A DNA stretch of 64,000 nucleotides from Candidatus Binatia bacterium (lineage in GTDB: Bacteria > Vulcanimicrobiota > Vulcanimicrobiia > Vulcanimicrobiales > Vulcanimicrobiaceae), in contig DATKHY010000007.1 in assembly GCA_035544215.1 (NCBI GenBank), positions 1,659,679 through 1,723,678 of the forward strand, in the 5' to 3' direction. The stretch's first letter is position 1, and each line of letters starts with the position of its first letter. Positions 23,423-32,900 of this stretch are shown here, piece after piece. Below the pieces are notes generated by a model that saw nothing but the letters and a program-made list of their open reading frames with translations, was not told the DNA's origin and did no database searches. The position numbers and the translations under genes were made by a program.

Positions 23423-23456
23423 CCGCTATCGCGAGCGTGTAAGCTCGCGATAGCGG
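23423..23456. terminator. 14-bp perfect hairpin between convergent genes
   Basis: CCGCTATCGCGAGC (23423-23436) pairs perfectly with GCTCGCGATAGCGG (23443-23456) around a GTGTAA loop. It lies at the junction of acyP and tag and overlaps the last codons of tag. There is no T run, but the stem is strong enough for a bidirectional barrier or terminator. Confidence 0.6.
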
Positions 23457-24007
23457 AAGCACGACGCGAAGTGATCGTTGACCATACCTATGGCTTGCAT
23501 GTGCGCGTAGCAAATCGTCGTCCCAAAAAAGGTGAACCCCGCCTTCTTCATCGCCTTGCTCATTGCGTCGGATACGGGGGTCGACGCCGGGATCTGCGAG
23601 ACGCTCTTCCAGCGATTGACGATTGGGCTGCCGCCGACGAACTTCCACATGAATGCGTCAAGCGTCTCGCCGCCCTCACGCAGGGCCACGTAAGCCCGTG
23701 CATTCTGTATCGCGCTCTCAATCTTCAAGCGGTTTCGAATGATTGCGGCGTTCCGCATGAGCGACTCGACCTTCCGGCGGTCGAAGCGCGCGATCCGCAG
23801 CGGATCGAAGCCGGCGAAGGCCTCGCGGTACGCCTCACGACGGCGCAGGATCGTCATCCAGCTCAAGCCGGCCTGCGCTCCCTCCAAGAGCATGAACTCG
23901 AAGAGGCGCCGGTCGTCGTGCGCCGGTACGCCCCACTCTCTGTCGTGATACTCGAGCATCAACGGATCGCTTCCCACCCAAGAGCAACGGACCTTACTAT
24001 CGGTCAT
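23426..24007 (-). CDS. tag: DNA-3-methyladenine glycosylase I
   Basis: The 193-residue enzyme starts at the ATG at 24007; the longer open frame upstream lacks conservation. All family marks are present. A zinc site is formed by C8, H21, H179 and C183 (the last two in NDHFASC). The segment HDREWGVP is diagnostic, and the catalytic Glu is in LLEGAQAGLSW (E42). It removes 3-methyladenine from alkylated DNA to start base excision repair. It lies 26 bp after a secreted repeat-protein gene on the same strand, and its 3' end overlaps a strong hairpin. Confidence 0.95.
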   Translation of the reverse strand: MTDSKVRCSWVGSDPLMLEYHDREWGVPAHDDRRLFEFMLLEGAQAGLSWMTILRRREAYREAFAGFDPLRIARFDRRKVESLMRNAAIIRNRLKIESAIQNARAYVALREGGETLDAFMWKFVGGSPIVNRWKSVSQIPASTPVSDAMSKAMKKAGFTFFGTTICYAHMQAIGMVNDHFASCFRYRELTRSR

Positions 24008-24033
24008 CGACGAGCGGCTACAGGCCCAGCTGG

Positions 24034-25014
24034 CTACTGGCGCAAGGCCGGCGTCGCTGCTATGACGCGTTTGCCGATGATGCTGCCGCTGTTTTTGTTC
24101 TTCCGCGTCCACGTGCCTCGAAAGCTCATCCCATCCGCGGAGAACTTGAGCTCGACGACTCCGGTTCCGTGGGAGTCTGTCCAAGTGCCGAACATCGACC
24201 GCGATCCGCGGGGGAGCGTCGCCTGCAGGTGTCCGTTCTTGAACGCGCCTATCACCGTCTGACCGCTCTGATCGAGTTTGAGCACGTCGCCGCCGAACGC
24301 CGCGCCGCTCGAGGCAATCTGCCAGAGTCCTTTAACGCCTAGCTGAGCGGTGTCGAGGACGCTTCCGGTGATTTGTCCGGCTGGCTCTGTGCCGGGCACT
24401 AGGCCCCACGTCCCTTGGAGGCTCTTGCTGTCGTCGGCGAACTGCAATTTGATCCAACCGTTCGAACTGGGGCTCTTCCACGTACCCGCGAACGAGTTGG
24501 CATCTGGGGCCATCGTGCCGTTCAACTGGGTTCCCGGCCCATAGTTTCCGACGACGTCCAGCGACAACTGATGCAAACTGATCCGGCGCGCGGTAAACTC
24601 GCCGCTGCCCGTTACGTTAACGTAGTAGAGTCCGGACACGCTGGGGTATGCGGCGCGGACGCCGTCGAAGTGTCCGCTGGGCCTGCTGCCGGGGCGCCCC
24701 CACTCGCCGGAAAGATTGCGCCCATCGGCCGCAAAGACGATCGTCATCCAGCCGCTGCCGCGCGCATCGCTCCAATTGGCGTCGACTTGAAGCGTACCGG
24801 GCTCGAACCTCCCTTCAAACGTTCCCGTTTGCCCGAACGCGCCGGTAATCGCCGACCCATCTTGACGCAGCCTCACCGTGCCGTTCGCCAACGTCTCGCC
24901 ACTGGGGGTGACGCTCCAATTACCCGTGACGTTGACTGCATTCTGCGCGCTCGTGCCGGCGGTAAACGCCAGCGCCAGCCCTAAAATTAGCAGCGAAATG
25001 CGAACCCTACCCAT
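24034..25014 (-). CDS. Secreted protein with three internal beta-repeat units
   Basis: The ATG at 25014 follows GGAGG, and the 326-residue product begins with a clear signal (LLILGLALAFTAGTSA). The mature chain is three copies of a unit of roughly 90-100 residues. Each opens with a GxW/GLY/GLW strand and closes with (GT/GE)W plus a Gly-rich turn, for example FAADGRNLSGEWG, FADDSKSLQGTWG and FSADGMSFRGTW. The units are probably beta-barrel or beta-sandwich modules, possibly sugar-binding. No known family is certain. It is the first gene before tag; expression together is possible. Confidence 0.75.
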   Translation of the reverse strand: MGRVRISLLILGLALAFTAGTSAQNAVNVTGNWSVTPSGETLANGTVRLRQDGSAITGAFGQTGTFEGRFEPGTLQVDANWSDARGSGWMTIVFAADGRNLSGEWGRPGSRPSGHFDGVRAAYPSVSGLYYVNVTGSGEFTARRISLHQLSLDVVGNYGPGTQLNGTMAPDANSFAGTWKSPSSNGWIKLQFADDSKSLQGTWGLVPGTEPAGQITGSVLDTAQLGVKGLWQIASSGAAFGGDVLKLDQSGQTVIGAFKNGHLQATLPRGSRSMFGTWTDSHGTGVVELKFSADGMSFRGTWTRKNKNSGSIIGKRVIAATPALRQ

Positions 25015-25131
25015 CGAAGCACCTCCGAAACGGCGGCGTGTTGCGGGATGCCGCCAACCGTGTTTTCTTCCCTCAATTGACAACGTCTAACCAGGGAGCT
25101 GAGGCGGCGGCGGCAGAACTCTCACGTAACT

Positions 25132-28100
25132 GTGAACAAGGCCGTTGCGAAGGCCGGCCTGATTCGCCCACCGCGAGTCAAGGCGCGTGGGCATCTCGAC
25201 GTTCGGCTCTTCGGTCATTTCGAACTTGCGCTAGACGGCGAGCGGGTCGCACTCGCGACGCCCCGCAAGTCGCTGCAACTTCTCGCGTATCTCTTGCTCC
25301 ATCGCGGCAGCGCCGTGTCACGCGAATACTTGGCCTTTCTGCTCTATCCCGACGACGACGAGGGTTCCGCGCGAGCGAAGCTTCGAGCAACGCTTAGCGA
25401 GCTTGCCAAGGCGATGCCGCAGCCGGTCCAAGGCTACGTCACGATCGACACCGACAAGGTTGCGTGGAATCCCAACGCGAGCGTGTGGATCGATGTTGAG
25501 GCGTTCGAGAAAGTCGCGGGCGACCGCAGCCGGCTCGCGGAGGCGATCGATCTCTACCGCGGCGATCTGTTGCCCGAAGTCTACGATGAGTGGCTCGACG
25601 TCATTCGCGAGCGCCTGCGCGATGCGTACCTGCGTTGTCTCACCGATCGCGTGTCGGAGGCCCGGCGCAACGCAAATCTACCCCTTGCGATCGACACCGC
25701 TCGGCGCATCTTGGCCGTCGATCCATGGCGTGAAGACGTGGTCCGGCGTCTCGTCACGATGCGTTATGAGAGCGGGGACCGGTCCGGCGCGCTGAGCGAG
25801 TACGCCGCATTCGCGAAGCGGCTGCGCGAAGAGCTCGACGCCGAGCCGATGGCCGAAACGGCTGCGGTCGCGGAGCGCATATCGCGGGGTGAGGCGCTGG
25901 ACGAGAAAGAGCGTGAGATCGAACGCGCGCGCGCGTCCGGCCTATTTCCGTTCGTCGGGCGACGCGACGAGATGGAGCGTCTGCTCGAAACGTGGAACCG
26001 CGTAGCCCGCGGACGCGGAGCTTGCGTATTCGTGAGTGGAGAGGCGGGCATCGGGAAGTCGCGGTTGGTCGCCGAGCTTGCGCACGCAGTGGAAGAGCGC
26101 GGTGGACGGGTGCTCGTGGGCGCTACGAGCTCGCCTGAGACCGTTCCGTATGAGAGCTTCGTTGATGCATTACGTTTCGCGTTGCCGCTCGTCGCAGCGC
26201 TCAAACCGAGCATCGCCCTGGCCGGCGTCGCGACGCTTCTCCCCGAAATCCACGCACGCGTCGAGCTTCCCGCGTTGCCGCGTCTCGATGCCGAGAACGA
26301 ACGGGTGCGGCTGTTCGAGTCGCTCTTCCGCTGCATAGCCGATCTCGCGAGCGCGAGACCCCTTCTGCTCGTATTGGAAGATATGCATCGGGCTCAGACG
26401 GCCTCGATAGAGCTGCTGCGTTTCTTGCTCCGGCGCGTTGCGGGTGCGCCCGTCATGGTGGTAGTCACCTATCGCGACGAGGAAACGGTCCGCTTGAAGG
26501 CGCTGCATCGTTTGCGTCGCGACGCCCGCACGATGACGAGCGTTGCGAACGTCGCGCTCGGCGGTCTAAGCGCCGGTGACGTTCGCGAGCTCGGTAAGAC
26601 CCTTCCGCAGGTACGGGGGCGAAGCATCGAAGCGTTGGTTGCCGCGTCGCAGGGCAATCCGCTCTTCCTCACGCAGCTGGTCGCCGATGCGCGCGAGACC
26701 GAGTCGGTTGGAGCTCCCGCGTCGCTTCGAGAGGCGGTCACGCGGCGCATCGAGCGGCTGTCATCGGGCGCGCGTACGATAGCGGAGGTAGCGGCATGCG
26801 TCGGTGATCGCTTCTCGCGCGAGGCAGTTCGCGAAGTGCGCGCCTGGGACGAGCCGCCCCTGACAGAGGCGCTCGACGAGCTTCTCGATCGCCGCATCAT
26901 CCGCGAGGCTTCCGGGCGCGGCGTCCTCGAGTACGAGTTCGCGCACAACCTCGTGCAGGAAGCGATCGCGAACGCCATTCCGGCCGCCGATGCAGCCGTA
27001 CGCCGGCGCCGCGTCGCGCGCGTGTTCGAAGAGCTGTATCCCGACCGGTTTTCGGAGCTTTCTGCCACGCTGGCGGCGCACTACGATTTCGCCGGGGACG
27101 TCCAGAATGCGGCACGATGCTACCTCGAGGCCGTACGGCGCTCGGTCGCAATCGGAGCTTTGGACGAGGCGCGATCGTCGTGCGATCGTGCGCTTGCGCT
27201 CGCCATTCCGACGCGGTCCCAGGTTGCGTTTCTGCTCGAGCTCGTGACGATCGAGTCCCGACGCGGCGACGCTGAATCGCGCAGGACGGCGCTCTCGGCG
27301 TTGGAGCGCGCCGATCGAGATCTCGGCGATCCGGAAATCCATCGCGAAACGCTGCTGCAGCGCATCGAGTTTGCGGCAGCAACCGCAGATCTCGAGGCGC
27401 AGGCGTCCGCAATTCGTGAACTCAACGACTGTGTGCCCGAATCCGACGCGCGCTGGAAGGCCGCAGCGCATTTAGCGGCGGCGAAACTGGACTTTACCCG
27501 TGGCGAGTTAATGCCGGCACGCGTGGCCGGTGAAGTAGCCTTGACCTGCAGCCGTGCGGCCGGCGATGACGCGGGCTGCGTGAGCGCGCTGTGCATTCTC
27601 GCAAGGGTCGACGTAAACCGCGGCAACCTTTCCTCGGCCTACGCGTTGATCGATGAAGCCGCGCTGATCGCCGCCCGCGCATCCGATCCCGTTCTGGAGT
27701 TGCAGGCGCTGAGCGGAGGCTTGGTCGCGGCGTATCAGAATCGCGATCTCGATCGTTGCAGGGATCTCGCGGAACGCTGCCTGGAGCTTTCGGGGCAACT
27801 GGGAGATCGCGATTCGGAGGCGAAGGCGCTCACCCGCCTCGCTATAGCGCTCTCGTTATCCGACGCGCACGTGGCCGAAGCGCGTCGTCACTTTGCCGCC
27901 GCGGCGCGCATATATGCCGATGCCGGCGACAGCGTAGGCACGGCCGCTCAAATGATGAGCCAATCGGTCCTCGAGGCTCGACTCGGCTTCTTCGAGCGCG
28001 CGGTGGAGGCGACGGAGAAAGCGATCGAGCTCTTCGATCGCACGGGCGATGCGCGTGGACGGCTCGGCGCCCTGTCAAATCTCACCTTTATCAAGGCTTG

Positions 28101-28635
28101 CACGGGCGACGCAGCGGGTGCGCGTGCGGCCGCCGACTTGGCGCTGCGCGATGCGCGACGCCAAGGCTTCGGCGTCCTGGAAGCCTCGATCATGGAAAAC
28201 TTGGCTGCGGCCGAGGGAGTAGCGGGAAAGTTCGACCGGGCGATCGAGCTTGCCGTGGCTTCGTTCGACCTGCGAACGCGCTCGGAATCGGGGGTCTGCT
28301 CGGTGAAGACGCTGGCCGACATAGCTCTTTGGCACGCGCGCTGCGGCGATGTTGCGGCCGCGCGTGGAGCCGTGACGCGATTGCTTGCCGACGAGCGCGC
28401 AATCGCGCGCGGCGCCGACTGGCCATCGTATTGCTATTGGTGCGCGGCGCAAATCCTCCGTTTGACCGGAGATGCGGCGGGCGCGAAACGTGCGCTGGAA
28501 CGCGCACGGAGGATCATGGAGTCGAGCGCGAAGGCGCTGGAGGCCGAGGACCGGGCCTCGTTCCTGAATTTGCCCTTCCATCGCGACGTCGCCGCGGTTG
28601 CTGCCGGCGGTGCGTGGCCCGATCCCCCGCGCTAA
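25132..28635 (+). CDS. BTAD-domain, AAA-ATPase and TPR transcriptional regulator (SARP-like, LuxR-type scaffold)
   Basis: An 1167-residue regulator starting at a GTG at 25132. The N-terminal part (about 20-100) resembles an OmpR-like winged helix, with VRLFGHFELALDG and PRKSLQLLAYLLLH. The BTAD domain follows (about 115-245), with AIDLYRGDLLPEVYDEW, AIDTARRILAVDPWRED and LSEYAAFAKRLREELD. An ATPase module has Walker A GEAGIGKS (303-310) and Walker B LLLVLEDMHRAQ. The C-terminal half is TPR-like. Such SARP/AfsR-type proteins activate operons in response to signals and need ATP. No DNA-binding domain is obvious at the C-terminus, so the N-terminal wing presumably contacts DNA. The downstream DUF5996 gene is 9 bp away and may be co-transcribed. 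Confidence 0.9.
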   Translation: MNKAVAKAGLIRPPRVKARGHLDVRLFGHFELALDGERVALATPRKSLQLLAYLLLHRGSAVSREYLAFLLYPDDDEGSARAKLRATLSELAKAMPQPVQGYVTIDTDKVAWNPNASVWIDVEAFEKVAGDRSRLAEAIDLYRGDLLPEVYDEWLDVIRERLRDAYLRCLTDRVSEARRNANLPLAIDTARRILAVDPWREDVVRRLVTMRYESGDRSGALSEYAAFAKRLREELDAEPMAETAAVAERISRGEALDEKEREIERARASGLFPFVGRRDEMERLLETWNRVARGRGACVFVSGEAGIGKSRLVAELAHAVEERGGRVLVGATSSPETVPYESFVDALRFALPLVAALKPSIALAGVATLLPEIHARVELPALPRLDAENERVRLFESLFRCIADLASARPLLLVLEDMHRAQTASIELLRFLLRRVAGAPVMVVVTYRDEETVRLKALHRLRRDARTMTSVANVALGGLSAGDVRELGKTLPQVRGRSIEALVAASQGNPLFLTQLVADARETESVGAPASLREAVTRRIERLSSGARTIAEVAACVGDRFSREAVREVRAWDEPPLTEALDELLDRRIIREASGRGVLEYEFAHNLVQEAIANAIPAADAAVRRRRVARVFEELYPDRFSELSATLAAHYDFAGDVQNAARCYLEAVRRSVAIGALDEARSSCDRALALAIPTRSQVAFLLELVTIESRRGDAESRRTALSALERADRDLGDPEIHRETLLQRIEFAAATADLEAQASAIRELNDCVPESDARWKAAAHLAAAKLDFTRGELMPARVAGEVALTCSRAAGDDAGCVSALCILARVDVNRGNLSSAYALIDEAALIAARASDPVLELQALSGGLVAAYQNRDLDRCRDLAERCLELSGQLGDRDSEAKALTRLAIALSLSDAHVAEARRHFAAAARIYADAGDSVGTAAQMMSQSVLEARLGFFERAVEATEKAIELFDRTGDARGRLGALSNLTFIKACTGDAAGARAAADLALRDARRQGFGVLEASIMENLAAAEGVAGKFDRAIELAVASFDLRTRSESGVCSVKTLADIALWHARCGDVAAARGAVTRLLADERAIARGADWPSYCYWCAAQILRLTGDAAGAKRALERARRIMESSAKALEAEDRASFLNLPFHRDVAAVAAGGAWPDPPR

Positions 28636-28644
28636 CCGGATTCG

Positions 28645-29565
28645 ATGTCTATGAACGAGTGGCCGGTCCTTGAGTACGCGCCATGGGCGCGAACGAAGCG
28701 CACCCTGCACCTGATCGCGCAAATGCTGGGAAAAGTTCGCCTCGCGCTCGCGCCGCATCAGCCGAATTTCCAGTTCGCCGCGCTTTACATGGCGCCGGAC
28801 GGCATTACCACCAGCCCGATTCCGGTCGGCCTGCGCCTGGTGGAACTGCGCCTCGACGTTGTCGAGGCACGCATCGTTCTGCTCTCCAGCGACAGGCGCC
28901 GACGCGAGATCGCATTCGCACAGCTCCCCTCGATCGCGTCAACTTATAATGCGCTGCTTGACGCCTTGAGAGCAATAGACGTCGACGTGGTGCTCTCGCC
29001 GATTCCGCAGGAGATTGCGGATCGAACGCCATTCGACCGTGACGAAAATCCACCGATCTGGGAGGTGGATGACGCCCACGCGTGGCTGACCGCGATGAGC
29101 TCGACACAGGCTGTTTTCGATCGTTGGCGCGCGCATTTCTTCGGCCGTACCGGCCTACAACTGTGGTGGGGTGCGCTCGACCTTACTCTGTTGCTGTTCA
29201 CCGGAAAACACGTACCCGCGCCGCTCGATCGCGGCTATCTCTTCCGATACGATCTCGACGCGGAGATGATGAACGCCGGATTATACCCTGGCGACGACGC
29301 AACCGAGCCTTTTTACTACGGCTACATCTATCCTGAACCGGCCGGCTGCAGTGAGATGGCGATCGCGGATGGCACGCAGTGGTCGGACCCGTTTCGCGAG
29401 TGGATTCTACCCTACAGCCTCGTGCGTGCGGCGCCTCGCCCCGAAGAGCTACTGCACTCGTTTCTCGACGGAATCTACGCCACGTGCAGCCGCGCCGCGC
29501 ACTGGAATGACGCCGAATTCACGTACCAACCGCCTCCCCTTCGCCACGGGCCGCTCCGGCGCTAA
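28645..29565 (+). CDS. DUF5996-family protein
   Basis: A 306-residue cytoplasmic protein of the DUF5996 family, recognised by the long conserved segments NFQFAALYMAPDGITTSPIP and FFGRTGLQLWWGALDLTLLLF (the latter given only in part). A later GYIYPEP and DAEFTYQPPP near the C-terminus also fit. The family is widespread and of unknown function; conserved Trp, Asp and His residues suggest an enzyme or metal-binding protein. It starts 9 bp after the BTAD-ATPase gene, so it is likely in the same transcript. Confidence 0.85.
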   Translation: MSMNEWPVLEYAPWARTKRTLHLIAQMLGKVRLALAPHQPNFQFAALYMAPDGITTSPIPVGLRLVELRLDVVEARIVLLSSDRRRREIAFAQLPSIASTYNALLDALRAIDVDVVLSPIPQEIADRTPFDRDENPPIWEVDDAHAWLTAMSSTQAVFDRWRAHFFGRTGLQLWWGALDLTLLLFTGKHVPAPLDRGYLFRYDLDAEMMNAGLYPGDDATEPFYYGYIYPEPAGCSEMAIADGTQWSDPFREWILPYSLVRAAPRPEELLHSFLDGIYATCSRAAHWNDAEFTYQPPPLRHGPLRR

Positions 29566-29635
29566 CAGCCACCCTTGCGCTGGCCGAATCCGGAAAAGCG
29601 GCCGTGCACGATGATGAGATCGCCTCCCGCGACAA

Positions 29636-30013
29636 TCATGTCGTTAGCTCGATCGCGTCGACGCGATCGGGATAGAAGGCGAGGTGGTCCTTGATCGCGG
29701 CGACCGCGTCGTAGGGCGCCTCATAGGTCCACACCGCGTTGACTGACCGGTCGCCGCCGGGCAGGATGCTGTAATAGCCGGCATCCCCCTTGTAGGGACA
29801 ATGCGACGCGTTTTCGGTGCGCGCCAGTAGCGACATGTCGACGTCACTACGCGGAATGTAGTGCACGACCGGATAGTCGCTTTCGCGCAGCGCCAGCGCG
29901 TTGCGCGAATCGGCGATGACCCTCCCGCCTGCCAGCACGCGCACGCGTCCGGCACTGGGCTCGATCGTTATCGGATGATCGGCGTTGGGAACTTTAACAG
30001 TTTTTATGTTCAT
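29636..30013 (-). CDS. DUF427-family protein
   Basis: A 125-residue small cytoplasmic protein of the DUF427 family, with the strand motif VRVLAGGRVIADSRNAL, the Pro-Arg site YIPRSDVDM and the conserved SHCPYKGDAGYYS. Such proteins are common, often in tandem or near oxidoreductases, and their biochemistry is unknown. It has an ATG start. Its start codon directly abuts the stop of a decayed short-chain dehydrogenase remnant, so the two once formed an operon. Confidence 0.85.
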   Translation of the reverse strand: MNIKTVKVPNADHPITIEPSAGRVRVLAGGRVIADSRNALALRESDYPVVHYIPRSDVDMSLLARTENASHCPYKGDAGYYSILPGGDRSVNAVWTYEAPYDAVAAIKDHLAFYPDRVDAIELTT

Positions 30014-30180
30014 TCAGACGGCCGTTCTGCCGCCGTCGAGTGGGAGCACCGCCCCATGCACGAAACTTGCATTGTCGGACGTGAGATAGACGATTGCATC
30101 GGCGATCTCCTGCGGCGTTGCGGGGGCCCGGCCGGTGCCGCCGCCGCAAGTTGAGCGATGCCGCCTTCGAAGCCTGCATA
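30014..30180 (-). pseudogene. Decayed short-chain dehydrogenase/reductase remnant
   Basis: One frame gives a perfect SDR C-terminus: PQEIADAIVYLTSDNASFVH, then GAVLPLDGG before the stop at 30014. In another frame just upstream is a SDR catalytic-helix-like piece, QASKAASLNLRR. The remainder of a normal 250-residue SDR is absent. Thus a middle portion is missing and the ends are joined with a frameshift. It is too short to be functional. Confidence 0.75.
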
Positions 30181-30188
30181 TCGAATCG

Positions 30189-30615
30189 TTAGCGCGTCAA
30201 AGCGGAAGGGCCGGCGGGTTCCTTGAGCCTCCAGCCCGCGATCAAGAGCCAGAGCATGAAGACCAGCTCCCCGAAGAACGTATAAAACAGTCAGTCTAGG
30301 TTTGCGGAGGGATAAAGGTACGGTGAGGCGGCTAAGAGCGAAAGCGATCCGTTGACCGGCGCGAGCAGCACGTAGAGTGCCCACGCAATGACGATATGCT
30401 CGATGAAGTTGACGAAATAACAGAGGGTCATCGCGACGAACGTTCCGCCGTGACCCGTGATGTTCGCGACCGTCTGCTCGATATGCCCCGGAATGACAAG
30501 TTTGGGGTAGAGCGTAAACTCCGCGTAACTGACGGGATCCAACAGGTAAGCGAAGCCGGCGATTAGCGCGGCCTGGCGCAGCGTTAGCCCCCAATACGAA
30601 GCTCGTGTTATGCTT
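30189..30615 (-). pseudogene. DUF4386-family membrane protein pseudogene
   Basis: The frame ending at 30291 gives an N-terminal part typical of DUF4386 proteins: AALIAGFAYLLDPVSYAEF, then GHIEQTVANITGHGGTFVAM, then the helix with FIEHIVIAWALYVLLAPVNG. It then meets a TGA. In another frame immediately after comes the usual C-terminus, FYTFFGELVFMLWLLIAGWR followed by LKEP, ending in TAA. Roughly 100 residues of the middle are lost. The start codon of the original gene is also unclear. It is non-functional as it stands. Confidence 0.75.
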
Positions 30616-30632
30616 GCGTCACCATATGCTAG

Positions 30633-32804
30633 CTATTCGCCGGGATGGTAGGTTCGCTCGACGTGTCCCGCCAGCTCGTCGGGATAGAAGTAGACAGGTC
30701 GGAGGCTGCCCGTACTGTAGCGCACCGCCTGGTCATCGAAGTGCGGCGAACGCGGGTCCCCGCTTTCGCCGCCGGGAGAAACCGCGATCGCGCGAACGCG
30801 CTTGCCGAACTCGACGACCGCAACGAACGTGTTGCCGTCGTTACCGTACCACCTCTTCGTCTGCGTGCCCGACGCGACGTTGAAGGCCGCGAGCGAGCCC
30901 CAATCGCCCGCGACGAAGGGCACCGGAATGCTCGCGGCCGCGTCGTCGAAGCGCGGCTTGATGTCGTCGGTCAAGCGTTGGAATCGATTGATCTGGCCCC
31001 ACGGCGTTCGCCACGTTCCGAAGCCGGCGGAGATCCGGCTTACCGCGATCGCGAACGATTTGAGTTTTCGCTCCGCGGTTGTCCCGAGTAGAACCTTCAG
31101 ATCCACCGATCCCGCTTCATGGGAGAGCTCCTTCGCCCAGAACGCGGCGAGCGCCGTCGGGATCGATTCGTTCGACCAGCGATAGTCCCAGGAACGCATC
31201 GCGTCGATCGGTCCGGCGAGCTGCCGTTTGAGCGCGCCGGTCGGGGGCAACGCGTCATAGGCGCGAACCAACGACGGTACCAGCGAACGGAAGAACGGCA
31301 GATCGCGATCGAATGCGAGCGCGCGCAGCCCCTCGAGCGTGAAGTCGTGACGGCCGGTGAGCAGCAGCGTCACGTGAACGCCGCGCGCGTCTTCGCCTGC
31401 CGTGTCCAAGTACTTAGGATAACGGCTCCGCTTCGGGCTTGCGGGACCGGCCGCCGAATAGGGCCAGTCGTTGGTGTTGAAAACCCAGCCCGTAGACGGA
31501 TTTACGACATCCGGTTCCTCGTCCAGCGACAGCATTCCGTGCCAATCGGACGCCGGATTCGACCCGTTGACCGGTTTCGTGTAGTCGAAACGATCGTCGC
31601 GACGTGCGACGAACTCGGTCATCATGAACGCAATCTCGCCCTTGTCGTCGGCGAAGATCGTGTTGTTGGAGGAGTTGGCGCGCAGTTGCGCGATGCGATA
31701 GAAGGACGCATAATCGGTCGCCTTCGTTCGCAAGAACCCCGACTCCAGCGCCTCGACGGGCCGGTACATCAGTTTTTCTGCGATCCACCTGCCGTTCTCC
31801 GTCGCGACGATCGGCCCGTGTCGGGTGCGGTAGACGGTGAACGTCTTGCGCGCGAGCGATCCCCCCGCGGTGCGATACGGGACGACGATCCTCGATACCG
31901 TTACGGGACGCAGCTCGCCGCCGTAGCGGTAGTAGAGCCGCCCGTCGCGCCGGACGATCGTCTCGGCATACTGGTCGACGTTGTCGACTCCGCTCGAGGT
32001 ATGCATCCAGCCGGCGTGCGCATTGAAGCCTTGATAGATGAAGAACTGTCCCCACGTTACGGCACCGTATGCGTTAAGGCCCTCGTCGCTCGAAATCTGC
32101 AGCTCGGAGCGGAAGAAGAACGTCGTGTGGGGATTGATCAGCAGCAACGCGTGACCGTGGACCGTGTTCTTCGGTGCGATCGCAATGCCGTTCGAGCCGA
32201 AGCGGCCGAGCCTCGACGGATGCTCGGGCGCCGTGGATTTTGAAATGCGTCCGAAGCCATAGAACGCGCGCAACTGCGACAGATCGACGTCTTCGATGTC
32301 CGGACCTATCGTGCCGTCGGAGAAGCTGAGCGTCATCCACGGTTCGAAGTGAGTGATCACCCGCGGGTGCACGTTCGGGTGCGATGCGAGATAGAAGTTG
32401 AGGCCGTCCGCCCATCCCTCCATCAACGCGCGCAGCCATCCCGGGCTGGCACGATACTTCCTCTCGAGATCGTTGGGATCGATGAAGAGCTTCGCGCGCA
32501 GATCGCTGTAAATGGCCGAGGCGCCTTTGCCCTCGGCGAGCCTGCCGAGATCCTCGACGTAGTTGGTTTCTACGCGATTGAAATCGTCCTCGGCCTGGGC
32601 GTAGGCCATCCCGAAGACCGCATCTGCGTCGGTCGGGCCACGCACGTGGGCGATTCCCCAGTCGTCACGGACGATCGTGACGCGCTCGGCCCGTGCCCGC
32701 AATGCGGCCCCGTCGTCGGTTAGGCTCAATGGCGGCGTGCTGGTCACGCCGGCGAGAACCAGCAGAGTCGCTGGAAAGAAGCTCCTCAGTCGCAAGGATG
32801 CCAC
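30633..32804 (-). CDS. Penicillin/AHL acylase-family Ntn hydrolase
   Basis: A 723-residue periplasmic precursor of the penicillin acylase family. The first 20 residues are a signal-like stretch (FFPATLLVLAG). A region of about 160 residues precedes the self-cleavage site. The catalytic Ser is S204 in RFGSNGIAI; cleavage before it would give alpha and beta chains. Later PQVA-QuiP-like features include YGAVTWGQFFIYQGFNAHAG and RTRHGPIVA. Members hydrolyse amide bonds of penicillins or acyl-homoserine lactones, so this could be a quorum-quenching acylase; the actual substrate is not predictable. The start is a GTG at 32804. A GGAGGTGATC match to anti-Shine-Dalgarno lies rather far upstream. Confidence 0.88.
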   Translation of the reverse strand: MASLRLRSFFPATLLVLAGVTSTPPLSLTDDGAALRARAERVTIVRDDWGIAHVRGPTDADAVFGMAYAQAEDDFNRVETNYVEDLGRLAEGKGASAIYSDLRAKLFIDPNDLERKYRASPGWLRALMEGWADGLNFYLASHPNVHPRVITHFEPWMTLSFSDGTIGPDIEDVDLSQLRAFYGFGRISKSTAPEHPSRLGRFGSNGIAIAPKNTVHGHALLLINPHTTFFFRSELQISSDEGLNAYGAVTWGQFFIYQGFNAHAGWMHTSSGVDNVDQYAETIVRRDGRLYYRYGGELRPVTVSRIVVPYRTAGGSLARKTFTVYRTRHGPIVATENGRWIAEKLMYRPVEALESGFLRTKATDYASFYRIAQLRANSSNNTIFADDKGEIAFMMTEFVARRDDRFDYTKPVNGSNPASDWHGMLSLDEEPDVVNPSTGWVFNTNDWPYSAAGPASPKRSRYPKYLDTAGEDARGVHVTLLLTGRHDFTLEGLRALAFDRDLPFFRSLVPSLVRAYDALPPTGALKRQLAGPIDAMRSWDYRWSNESIPTALAAFWAKELSHEAGSVDLKVLLGTTAERKLKSFAIAVSRISAGFGTWRTPWGQINRFQRLTDDIKPRFDDAAASIPVPFVAGDWGSLAAFNVASGTQTKRWYGNDGNTFVAVVEFGKRVRAIAVSPGGESGDPRSPHFDDQAVRYSTGSLRPVYFYPDELAGHVERTYHPGE

Positions 32805-32900
32805 GGATTCGAAGAACGATCACCTCCGCCCTCGCAAGAGGTCAGCCGCCATGCTCTGCTCGAAGCCTTCCGCTGCGTTAACCTACTTAGGGAGGTTTTC

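Noticed and set aside
26469..27068. Long open frames antisense to the BTAD-ATPase gene
   Set aside because: Shadow frames produced by GC-rich codons; the sense frame carries clear ATPase motifs.
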